Assembly (NCBI RefSeq): GCF_004364555.1
Contig: NZ_SOAM01000001.1
Span: 992,001 to 1,056,000 of the forward strand
Reading direction: 5' to 3'
DNA length: 64,000 nucleotides
DNA from: Amnibacterium kyonggiense
Lineage (GTDB): Bacteria > Actinomycetota > Actinomycetes > Actinomycetales > Microbacteriaceae
Positions 40,547 through 48,338 of the stretch are shown here, in pieces. The translations under genes and the position numbers were made by a program. The notes beneath the pieces were generated by a model. The model was given only the letters and a program-made list of their open reading frames with translations, was not told the origin of the DNA and searched no databases. The stretch's first letter is position 1; each line of letters starts with the position of its first letter.

Positions 40547-42537
40547 GCGGCGAAGGTGCGGGAGCGGAGGAGCAGCGCGAGCGCCCAGTCCTGGTCGTTC
40601 GCGAGCGGATCGGGCGAGTGCGCCGGCACGCCGTCGACGGTGCTCGGGAGGACGAACGCGCAGGACGCGGACCCGTCGGCACCGAAGTCGGCGAGGTTCG
40701 CGCGCCAGATCGCCTCCGCCTCCGCGTCGAGCGCCGGGGTGCGGAGGCCGTCGGGGAGGCGCTCGAGCGCGATCGCGCTGAGCACCGACCAGTAGTGCGG
40801 GAAGGTGTCGCCCCACCGCCGCAGCGCACCGAACCAGTAGCCGTCCCAGTGCCGGATGCCGATCCGGTGCAGGCGGACGTGCGGCTGCGGGCCGCCGAAG
40901 GCGCGCATCCAGCGCAGGGCCTCCGTCATCGCGGCGAGGACGCGCGCGTCCGGCCGGCGCTCGTACGAGCGGGCGAAGAGGGTGACGAGCGGCGCGACCA
41001 TCGACTGCTCGTAGTTCACCTCGTGCGCCGGCAGGCGCGTGCCGAGCGCCGCGAAGTGGTCCGCGCTCGCGTGGATCGCCGCCTCGAGGGCCTCGGCGCG
41101 CGACTGCTGCCCGTCGGCCGCGAGCAGGTCCGCGACGAGCAGCATCGCCTCCGGATGCCCGATCGACAGGTGCGCGCCCGCCCCGAGCGCCTCCGCGCGC
41201 TCGAGGACCCGTGCGGCGAGCTCCAGGTCCTCCGGCGACCCGTCGAGCACCGATTGCTCCGCGAACAGGTGCGCCAGTGCCGGAGCGTCGTACAGCCGCG
41301 TCGTCGGCCGCAGCGTGCTGCTGCCCGAGCGGGCCGTCCCGTCGGGCTCGATCAGGCGCTCCCGCGCGAAGCGCAGCCACTCGCGGAGCGCGTCGTCGGC
41401 CGCGCCGTCGCTCCAGCCGCGCTTGCGCGCCTCCTGCAGCAGCGCCGGCATGCCGACCCGTTCGGCGCCGTCCGACCAGTCGGGCCAGCCGCTCGCGAGC
41501 CGCGTGAGGCCGGTGGTCGCGTCGGCCGGCACGAACGCGGCCGCGTCGACGCCGCGCCGCTCGAAGCTGCGGTGCCGGCCGAGGATCGCGACGATCCGGG
41601 CCAGCACGAGCTCGCGGATCGGCGGATGCAGCAGCACGGCGGTCCTCGTGCCCGCGATGTCGACGTGGTGGACGCCGGGCTGCCGCGCTGTGAGGAGGGC
41701 GCCGTCCGCGTCGCGGCGGACCTCGAGCGCATCGACCGCCTCGACGTCCGCCGTGCCGGCGACGCGGATCGCCTCGCCGACCTCCGCCGCGACCCGGTCC
41801 ACGGACCAGCCCGGAGCGACCGCGGCCTCCGCGCTCGCCGCGTCCGGCTCGATCGCGATCGTCCACGACAGCACGGTCTCGTCGCCCGGCGGGACCAGCA
41901 GCGCCCGCTGACCGCCGAACGCGGTCTCGTTGCGGGCGCCGTCCGTCGGCTGCAGCACGAGGTGCCCGCGGACGTTCGAGCCGGTGAACTCGTTGCGGGA
42001 CTCGATCGAGTAGGCGCCGAGCCGCCCCTCCTCGAGCCGGAGGCGCAGCACCGGTCCGTCGCCGGACATCGGCACGGCGAGCAGCCAGCCGGTGCCGCCG
42101 CCGGTCCACACGTGCGCGTGGACGGCCTCGGCGAGCGAGATCTCCGCCGCGTCGTAGACGTCGTGGATCGGCACGACGACGCCGAGCGAGCCGATCCCGA
42201 GCAGCCGGTCGCCGCGGTTCGCGACGCGGTGGGTCTCGCGGAGCGCGCCGTCCTCGACGCGCCGCTCGATCGTCAGCGTCACGTCGGGCAGCAGCCGGTG
42301 CTCGGCGACGGAGCCGCTCGCGTCGACGCGCAGCCGCTCCGGGACGTTCCAGCGCGCCGAACCGCCGGTGGAGATCAGGAAGCCGCTGCCCCAGCGGTGC
42401 TCGTCGCTGTGCCAGCGCTCGTGCGCGGGATCGAGGAGGTACCGCAGCTCCGGACGCGCGTCGGCGACGATCGCCCGCGGTCCGCCGGACACCTCGTCGA
42501 CGACGACGCGACCGCCCCGGATCGCCCACTCCCGCAC
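40543..42537 (-). CDS. Six-hairpin-glycosidase-like protein, 664 aa
   Basis: A 664-residue cytoplasmic protein with no signal peptide. The N-terminal about 280 residues look like a beta-sandwich (RYLLDPAHERWHSDEHRWGSGFLI, LTIERRVEDGALRETHRV). The rest is helical with paired helices (HLSIGHPEAMLLVADLLAADGQ, RHWDGYWFGALRRWGDTFPHYWS), consistent with an (alpha/alpha)6 toroid of the six-hairpin glycosidase superfamily. Aromatic/acidic clusters in the second half could form a sugar site. I cannot name a GH family. It lies 3 bases after the HhH-GPD stop, so it is the last gene of a three-gene operon. Confidence 0.6.
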   Translation of the reverse strand: MREWAIRGGRVVVDEVSGGPRAIVADARPELRYLLDPAHERWHSDEHRWGSGFLISTGGSARWNVPERLRVDASGSVAEHRLLPDVTLTIERRVEDGALRETHRVANRGDRLLGIGSLGVVVPIHDVYDAAEISLAEAVHAHVWTGGGTGWLLAVPMSGDGPVLRLRLEEGRLGAYSIESRNEFTGSNVRGHLVLQPTDGARNETAFGGQRALLVPPGDETVLSWTIAIEPDAASAEAAVAPGWSVDRVAAEVGEAIRVAGTADVEAVDALEVRRDADGALLTARQPGVHHVDIAGTRTAVLLHPPIRELVLARIVAILGRHRSFERRGVDAAAFVPADATTGLTRLASGWPDWSDGAERVGMPALLQEARKRGWSDGAADDALREWLRFARERLIEPDGTARSGSSTLRPTTRLYDAPALAHLFAEQSVLDGSPEDLELAARVLERAEALGAGAHLSIGHPEAMLLVADLLAADGQQSRAEALEAAIHASADHFAALGTRLPAHEVNYEQSMVAPLVTLFARSYERRPDARVLAAMTEALRWMRAFGGPQPHVRLHRIGIRHWDGYWFGALRRWGDTFPHYWSVLSAIALERLPDGLRTPALDAEAEAIWRANLADFGADGSASCAFVLPSTVDGVPAHSPDPLANDQDWALALLLRSRTFAA

Positions 42538-42540
42538 GCG

Positions 42541-43110
42541 TCAGCCCTTCGCCGCCGCCTTGGCGGCCTGCTTGAAGGCGCGGACCTTCGTCAGCGACTC
42601 GGGGTCGACGATGTCGGCGACGGAGCGGTACCCGTCCTCGCCGTAGGCGCCCGCGGCCTCCCGCCACCCGGGCCCGTCGAACCGGTCGCGCTTGCCGAGC
42701 AGCGCGAGGAAGATGCGGGCCTTCTGGTCGCCGTAGCCGGGCAGCGCCCTCAAGCGCCGCACCACCTCCGCACCGTCGGGCGCGTCGCGGGTCCAGATCG
42801 CGCTCGCGTCGCCGCCCCAGTCCTCCTGCACGGCCGCGGCGAGGGCCTGCACGCGGCCGGCCATCGAGCCCGGGTAGCGGTGCACGGCGGGGGGCTGCTT
42901 GAACACGGCGGTGAGGTGCTCGGGGTCCTCCGCCGCCAGCGCGCCCGGGTCGATGCGGCCGAGGCGTTCGCGGATCTTCTCGGGCCCGGCGAACGCGGTC
43001 TCCATCGGCACCTGCTGGTCGAGCAGCATGCCGACGAGCAGGGCGAAGGGATCGGACGAGAGCAGCGCGTCGGCGGCGTCGTCGCCGGTGATGTGCAGCG
43101 GGGTGGTCAT
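42541..43110 (-). CDS. HhH-GPD-type base excision DNA repair protein
   Basis: A 189-residue protein. It begins LHITGDDAADALLSSDPFALLVGMLLDQQVPMETAF and has a helix-hairpin-helix LRALPGYGDQKARIFLALL (about residues 128-145), matching the short actinobacterial HhH-GPD family. The catalytic lysine/aspartate arrangement of MutY/Nth is not obvious, and there is no iron-sulfur cluster motif. It overlaps the upstream MFS gene by 4 bp and precedes the glycosidase-like gene by 3 bases. A role in base excision is inferred from the fold only. Confidence 0.82.
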   Translation of the reverse strand: MTTPLHITGDDAADALLSSDPFALLVGMLLDQQVPMETAFAGPEKIRERLGRIDPGALAAEDPEHLTAVFKQPPAVHRYPGSMAGRVQALAAAVQEDWGGDASAIWTRDAPDGAEVVRRLRALPGYGDQKARIFLALLGKRDRFDGPGWREAAGAYGEDGYRSVADIVDPESLTKVRAFKQAAKAAAKG

Positions 43111-44336
43111 GCCCCGACCGTATCCACCTCCGCGGCGCGGGGGAGCCGGTCGGTCGCGACCCGGCGCAGCAGCAGCGCGCTGCCGAGCACGAGCGCGCCG
43201 CAGACGGCCATCGCCGCGCCCGGACCGAGGAGGGACCCGAGCGAACCGGCGAGCAGCGGCCCGACGCCCTGGAAGGTCATCATGCCGACCGAGAGGAGGC
43301 CGAAGCCGCTCGCCTGGCGGCCCTGCGGCAGCGCGTCGCGGAAGGCGCCCTGGCGGCCGAGCTCGTAGGCGAGGCCGACCGAGGCCGCGAAGAGCAGCAG
43401 GGTCGCGATCACCGGCGGCGGGGTCAGCGCGAGGAGCAGCAGCGGCGCCCCGGTCAGCAGCAGCAGCGGCAAGACGAGGCGCTCGCGCGTCGAGGGGAGG
43501 CAGAGGCGCCCGATGACGAGCTCGCCGATGAGCGCGCCGGCCGGCGGCCCGGCGATCAGCAGCGCGGTGAGCAGACCGCTCGCGTGCTGGGCGCCCGCGT
43601 ACGCGACGGCCAGCGACTCCGCGCCGACGAACAGGCCGAGCGGCACCCACCAGAGCAGCAGGAGGTCGCGCAGCAGCCGCACCCGCAGCACCGACCGGTA
43701 GCCGCGCAGCGTCTCCGCGGGGTGCCAGCGCTCGCGCTCGGCGCGGAGGACGGGCAGCGACGGCAGGCCGACCGCGAGGACGACCGCGGCGACGCCCTGC
43801 AGTGCGGCGGCCACGAGCAGCGCCGGCGCAGGACCGAGCGCCTGCAGGGTCGCGCCGCCGATCGCGATCCCGACCAGCTGCGACAACATCGAGGTGATGG
43901 TGAAGAGCGAGCGGCCGAGCACGTAGCGGTCGCCGTCGAGCAGCCGCGAGACGAGCACGGACTGGCCGGTGCTGAAGAGCGGCTGCAGCAGCGCCGCGGC
44001 GGCGACGACCGCGAGGCCGCCGCCGAGGCCGAGCACGCCGGAGGCGAGGAGCGCCGCCGCGGCCAGCCGGATCAGCGCGCCGATCGGCAGCAGCACCCGG
44101 GGCGGGATGCGGTCCGCGAGGGACGGGAGGACGGCGCCGCCCACGACCTGCGGCAGGAAGCCGGCCGCGAAGGCGATCGACGACCAGGCCGGGGAGCGGG
44201 TCGTGTCGTAGACGGCGACCGAGAAGGCGAGCACCTGCAGCGAGGCGGCGACCATGGTCAATGTCGCGCCTGCGTAGATCGCGGGGTAGCCGCGGGAGGC
44301 GAAGACCTCGCGGTAGGCGGTGCGCTGCTCGGGCAT
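43107..44336 (-). CDS. MFS transporter (macrolide-exporter-like)
   Basis: A 409-residue major facilitator with about twelve hydrophobic segments. The start AYREVFASRGYPAIYAGATLTMVAASLQVLAFSVAVY and the loop PSLADRIPPRVLLPIGALIRL are typical of drug-efflux MFS proteins. ATG 44336 has GACGCT 6 bases upstream. It is divergent from a winged-helix regulator that may control it. The stop overlaps the HhH-GPD start, making a three-gene operon with no obvious shared function. Confidence 0.85.
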   Translation of the reverse strand: MPEQRTAYREVFASRGYPAIYAGATLTMVAASLQVLAFSVAVYDTTRSPAWSSIAFAAGFLPQVVGGAVLPSLADRIPPRVLLPIGALIRLAAAALLASGVLGLGGGLAVVAAAALLQPLFSTGQSVLVSRLLDGDRYVLGRSLFTITSMLSQLVGIAIGGATLQALGPAPALLVAAALQGVAAVVLAVGLPSLPVLRAERERWHPAETLRGYRSVLRVRLLRDLLLLWWVPLGLFVGAESLAVAYAGAQHASGLLTALLIAGPPAGALIGELVIGRLCLPSTRERLVLPLLLLTGAPLLLLALTPPPVIATLLLFAASVGLAYELGRQGAFRDALPQGRQASGFGLLSVGMMTFQGVGPLLAGSLGSLLGPGAAMAVCGALVLGSALLLRRVATDRLPRAAEVDTVGA

Positions 44337-44402
44337 GCGACGAGCGTCGCCCGTGCAGGCGGGGAGGCCGTACTGTTTCGCCCTGGAACGAAAGGTGATG
44401 CG

Positions 44403-45362
44403 GTGATCCGGATCGACGTCGGCCCGGCGGACGTCGCGGCCTCGCGCTTCGCGGTCACGCCGTCCTTCGAGCTGGCGGTCCTCGTCCGCACGCTCTTCGC
44501 CGCGGCTCCGGCCTCGGCGCTCGCGCGCCGCTTCGCGACCGGCTTCGCCCGCGTCCGGGACGACCCCGCCGTGCGGACGCTCGCGTACCTGAACGGCCCG
44601 CAGGTCGGCGCGTCGTTCTCCGTCCCGCCGCCTGCGGGCATGGGGCAGACGATCGAGGACGACCTCGCCGTGCTCCGCTCGGTCCCGGCCGAGGTCGTCG
44701 CGCGGGAGCTCGACGACATCCGGGCGCTCCGGCGCCCGTCGCCGGAGATCGCCGCGGTGCTGCGCGATGCGCGGTTCACGCACCTGCTCGCCGACGGGAT
44801 GGCGCGCGCGTGGGACGCGCTGCTCGCGCCGAACTGGGCCCGGGTGCGCGCGGTGCTCGAGCGCGACGTGCGGTTCCGGGCGGAGCGGCTCAGCGAGGTC
44901 GGGTGGTCGGGCGCGCTCGTCGGCATGCACCCCGACATCGCCTGGACGGGCGACGCGATCACGATCGAGCGGCGCACGGCGGCGACGGAGGCGCTGCGCG
45001 GCCGGGGGCTGCTGCTCGTCCCCTCCGTCTTCATCGGCTCCGGTCTCGCCGCAACGGCCGAGGCGCCGTGGCAGCCGACGATCGTCTACCCGTGCCGCGG
45101 CGCGGGACTCGTCTTCGAGGACGCCGGCGTCCCGACCGACCCGCTCGCGCCGCTGCTCGGCCGGACGCGGGCCGGCCTGTTGCTGGCCCTCGCGGTCCCC
45201 TCCTCGACGACCCAGCTCGCGGCGCTCACGGGCGCGTCGACCGGCGCGACCGGCGACCACCTGAAGGTGCTGCTCGACGCCGGCCTCGTCGTCCGCTCCC
45301 GGCTCGCGCGGTCGGTCGTGTACGGCCGCACCCCGCTCGGCGACGCCCTCGCCGGGTCTTGA
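44403..45362 (+). CDS. ArsR-like winged-helix regulator with DUF5937-like domain
   Basis: A 319-residue protein. The first about 230 residues form a domain resembling DUF5937 (RIDVGPADVAASRFAVTPSFELAVLVRTL), and a C-terminal winged helix follows (TRAGLLLALAVPSSTTQLAALTGASTGATGDHLKVLLDAGLVVRSRL). Such proteins are placed with ArsR-type regulators although no metal-binding cysteines are visible. AAAGG lies 7 bases before GTG 44403. Divergent location makes the MFS exporter its likely target; the ABC-F gene downstream may also be connected. Confidence 0.8.
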   Translation: MIRIDVGPADVAASRFAVTPSFELAVLVRTLFAAAPASALARRFATGFARVRDDPAVRTLAYLNGPQVGASFSVPPPAGMGQTIEDDLAVLRSVPAEVVARELDDIRALRRPSPEIAAVLRDARFTHLLADGMARAWDALLAPNWARVRAVLERDVRFRAERLSEVGWSGALVGMHPDIAWTGDAITIERRTAATEALRGRGLLLVPSVFIGSGLAATAEAPWQPTIVYPCRGAGLVFEDAGVPTDPLAPLLGRTRAGLLLALAVPSSTTQLAALTGASTGATGDHLKVLLDAGLVVRSRLARSVVYGRTPLGDALAGS

Positions 45363-45394
45363 CTGGAGCGCGCACGCCCCGTAGCGTCGCCGCC

Positions 45395-45528
45395 GTGCTG
45401 CTCTGAGACCGGTTCCGCGCCCGCTCGAGGCGTCGTCGAACCCGTCCGCAGCGCCTGTCCCTCCGGCCGCTGAACGGTGTGCGGCGACGGATGCCCGGCG
45501 GGCGATCCCTCCGCCACCGGAAGGCATC
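45395..45528 (+). promoter_or_regulatory. Leader of the ABC-F gene with a three-codon ORF and an RBS hairpin
   Basis: GTG CTG CTC TGA (45395-45406) could encode M-L-L. GGTTC/GAACC (45411-45415 with 45438-45442) pairs just after it. GATGCC (45490-45495) pairs with GGCATC (45523-45528), enclosing GGCGG/CCGCC (45497-45501 with 45511-45515); this stem includes part of the GGAAGG ribosome binding site of the ABC-F gene. It is compatible with ribosome-mediated attenuation; no function is shown. Confidence 0.35.
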
Positions 45529-45530
45529 GC

Positions 45531-47195
45531 ATGCCGCAGCAGACCCTCTCCCGCTCGACCGCTCAGCTCCGCGTCGACGGCGTCAGCCGCGTCTTCGGCG
45601 ACCGCCGGGTGCTCACCGACGTCTCGCTCGTCCTCGGACCCGACGCCCGCGTCGGCCTGATCGGCGAGAACGGCGCCGGCAAGTCGACGCTCCTGCGCAT
45701 CATCGCCGGGCTCGACGAGCCCGACGCCGGGTCGGTCGCCGTGCCCGCTCGAACCGAGCTGCTGCGGCAGGAGCTGCCCTACCCGTCCGAGGCGACCGTC
45801 GGCCGGGTCCTCGACGACGCCCTCGCCGCCTCGGCGCGGGCCGTCGCCGCCGTGGAGGACGCGTCCGCCGCCGTCGCCCGCGGCGAGCGCGGGGCGGACC
45901 GCCTGCTCGCCGATGCGCTCGAGGACGCCGAGGCGACGGACGCGTGGAGCGCCGGAGCCCGCCGCGGCGAGGTCGTCGCCGGGCTCGGGCTGGACGCGAT
46001 CGACGACGAGCGGACGCTCGGCTCGCTGTCCGGCGGTCAGCGGTCGCGCGTCGCGATGGCGGCCCTGCTGCTGGCGCGGCCGACCGCGCTGCTGCTCGAC
46101 GAGCCGACGAACCACCTCGACGACGACGCGGTCGCCTTCCTCGAGCGCACGCTCGCGGCGTGGCCCGGCCCGGTGCTCTTCGCGAGCCACGACCGCGCCT
46201 TCCTCGACGCGGTCGCGACGCGCGTCGTCGACCTCGACCCGGCGCCGCGGCCCTTCGCGGACGTGATCGCGGGCGACGACGCGGGCGGCGGGTACGGCCT
46301 CCGCTCCTCCCGCGGCGGCTACACGGCCCACCTCGCCGAACGGCGTGCCGAGCGCACCCGCTGGGAGCGCCGGTTCGCGGAGGAGCAGGAGGAGCTGAAC
46401 GCCCTCCGGCAGGAGGTCGCCGTCACCGCCCGGCAGACGAACCGCAAGGACACCCCGAGGACGGAGGCGCGCGGAGCGAAGAAGTTCTACTCGGACAAGG
46501 ACGCGAAGGTGACCAGCCGCCTCGTCCGGAACGCGCGGGTGCGGCTGGAGGCCCTCGAGCGCGAGCAGGTGCGCAAGCCGCCGCCGGAGCTGCGGTTCGG
46601 CGGCCTCCTCGGCCCGTCCGGGGCGCCCGGCGGCGGCCCGCTCGCCCTCCTGACCCGCGCGGCGGTGGAGGGCCGCCTCGCGCCGACGACGCTCGCCGTC
46701 GACCCGGGCGCGAAGCTGCTCGTGACCGGCCGGAACGGCGCGGGCAAGTCGACGCTGCTGCTCCTCCTCGACGGCCGGCTCGCGCCCACCGCCGGCACCG
46801 TGCAGCGGGCGCCGCGCCTCCGCTCCGCCCTGCTCGCGCAGGACGTCGTCGTCGAGGATCCAATGCAGACCGCGCGGGACGCGTACCGCGCGGCGCTGGG
46901 GGAGCGGCGCGCGGAGGCCGTGCCGCTCTCCGTCCTCGGGCTCGTCGCGGGCCGGGACGTCGATCGGCCGGTCGGGGCGCTCAGCGTCGGGCAGCAGCGT
47001 CGCCTCGCGCTGGCGATCGCGATCGCGGACCCGCCCGACCTCCTGCTGCTCGACGAGCCGACGAATCACCTGTCGCTCGCGCTCGCCGAGGAGCTCGAGG
47101 AGGCGCTCGACTCGTCCCCGGGCGCGGTGGTGCTCGCGAGTCACGACCGCTGGCTCCGGCGCCGCTGGTCGGGGCAGGTCCTCTCCCTGGGCTGA
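45531..47195 (+). CDS. ABC-F family ATP-binding protein (ribosome protection/translation factor)
   Basis: A 554-residue protein with two ABC cassettes and no membrane segments. Cassette 1: Walker A GENGAGKST, signature LSGGQRSRV, Walker B LLLDEPTNH. Cassette 2: GRNGAGKST, LSVGQQRRL, LLLDEPTNH. The inter-cassette linker (about residues 250-350, rich in Arg and Lys with RTEARGAKKFYSDKDAKV) is the P-site-tRNA-interaction region of ABC-F factors. Antibiotic-resistance ABC-Fs displace ribosome-bound drugs; housekeeping ones tune translation. The 168-base leader with a tiny ORF hints at inducible control of the resistance type. Confidence 0.9.
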   Translation: MPQQTLSRSTAQLRVDGVSRVFGDRRVLTDVSLVLGPDARVGLIGENGAGKSTLLRIIAGLDEPDAGSVAVPARTELLRQELPYPSEATVGRVLDDALAASARAVAAVEDASAAVARGERGADRLLADALEDAEATDAWSAGARRGEVVAGLGLDAIDDERTLGSLSGGQRSRVAMAALLLARPTALLLDEPTNHLDDDAVAFLERTLAAWPGPVLFASHDRAFLDAVATRVVDLDPAPRPFADVIAGDDAGGGYGLRSSRGGYTAHLAERRAERTRWERRFAEEQEELNALRQEVAVTARQTNRKDTPRTEARGAKKFYSDKDAKVTSRLVRNARVRLEALEREQVRKPPPELRFGGLLGPSGAPGGGPLALLTRAAVEGRLAPTTLAVDPGAKLLVTGRNGAGKSTLLLLLDGRLAPTAGTVQRAPRLRSALLAQDVVVEDPMQTARDAYRAALGERRAEAVPLSVLGLVAGRDVDRPVGALSVGQQRRLALAIAIADPPDLLLLDEPTNHLSLALAEELEEALDSSPGAVVLASHDRWLRRRWSGQVLSLG

Positions 47196-47244
47196 TCGAT
47201 CCTCCGTTGTGGAGGACGCGGCGTCCCACGAAACGGAGGATCGA
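47196..47244. terminator. Long hairpin after the ABC-F gene (family E)
   Basis: TCGATCCTCCGTT (47196-47208) pairs with AACGGAGGATCGA (47232-47244). Inside, GTGGAGGACGC (47209-47219) pairs with GCGTCCCAC (47221-47229) with one bulged A. The stem begins at the ABC-F stop. There is no U-tract. Confidence 0.75.
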
Positions 47245-47263
47245 GTGTGGCAGCCTCGGAGGC

Positions 47264-48292
47264 ATGCATCTCGGCGTCGACAGCTTCGTCTCCGCGGTCG
47301 AGGACCCGCGCACCGGCCACGTCGTCGGGCCGGCGGAGCGGATGGCGCACCTCCTCGAGGAGATCGCCCTCGCGGACCGCGTCGGCCTGTACTCCTTCGG
47401 CATCGGGGAGCACCACCGCGCCGAGTACTACGACTCCGCGCCGCCCGTGATCCTCGCGGCGGCCGCCGCCCGGACCGAGCGGATCCGGCTCGGCAGCGCG
47501 GTGAAGGTGCTCTCCGCCGACGACCCGGTGCGCGTCTTCCAGCAGTTCGCGACGCTCGACCTCATCTCGGGCGGCCGCATCGACCTCGTCGTCGGCCGAG
47601 GCTCGTTCACGGAGGCGTTCCCGCTGTTCGGTCTCGACCTCGCGGACTACGACTCCCTGTTCGAGGAGAAGCTCGACCTCCTCCTGCGCCTCCGCGACTC
47701 GGTCGAGGTCACCTGGTCCGGCCGGCACCGCCCGCCCCTGCACCAGCAGGGCGTGTACCCGCGCCCGGTGCAGGACCCGCTCCCGATCTGGGTCGGCGTC
47801 GGCGGCACGCCGGAGTCCTTCGCGCGCGCCGGTCTGCTCGGCCTGCCGCTGATGGTCGCGATCATCGGCGGCGAGCCCCGGCAGTTCGCCCCGCTCATCG
47901 ACCTCTACCGCCGCGCCGGGGCGCACGCCGGCCACGCGCCCGAGACGCTGCAGGTCGGCCTCCACGTGTTCGGCTTCGTCGCAGAGAGCACGGAGGCCGC
48001 CGCCGACACGATCTTCCCCGGCTGGCACCGCATGTTCACAGCGGTGTCGAAGGAGCGCGGCTTCGCCCCGCCCACCCGGGCCCAGTTCGACGCCACCTCG
48101 GGCCCGAACGGCGCCTTCTTCATGGGGGACCCGCAGACCGTCGCCGACAAGATCCGCCGGGTGGCGGAGCAGGTGGGCGGGGTCGACCGGCTCTCGCTCC
48201 AGATGACGAACCCGCTGCTCGCGCACGAGGACCTGCTGCGCGGCATCGAGCTGCTCGGCACCGAGGTCGCGCCGCTCGTCGCCGCCGTCTGA
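47264..48292 (+). CDS. LLM-class flavin-dependent oxidoreductase
   Basis: A 342-residue luciferase-like monooxygenase-fold protein. Family segments: GIGEHHRAEYYDSAPPVILAAAAARTERIRLGSAVKVLSADDPVRVFQQFATLDLISGGRIDLVVGRG (split in the chain), and GVGGTPESFARAGLLGLPLMVAII. It uses FMN or F420; the short form with a normal N-terminus is often F420- or FMN-reductase-coupled. The substrate is unknown. ATG 47264 has CAGCCT 7 bases upstream. It is probably transcribed alone. Confidence 0.87.
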   Translation: MHLGVDSFVSAVEDPRTGHVVGPAERMAHLLEEIALADRVGLYSFGIGEHHRAEYYDSAPPVILAAAAARTERIRLGSAVKVLSADDPVRVFQQFATLDLISGGRIDLVVGRGSFTEAFPLFGLDLADYDSLFEEKLDLLLRLRDSVEVTWSGRHRPPLHQQGVYPRPVQDPLPIWVGVGGTPESFARAGLLGLPLMVAIIGGEPRQFAPLIDLYRRAGAHAGHAPETLQVGLHVFGFVAESTEAAADTIFPGWHRMFTAVSKERGFAPPTRAQFDATSGPNGAFFMGDPQTVADKIRRVAEQVGGVDRLSLQMTNPLLAHEDLLRGIELLGTEVAPLVAAV

Positions 48293-48338
48293 CCCGCGCC
48301 TGAGCGCGGAGGTCGGCGCGGTGCGCTGAGATGGGTGC

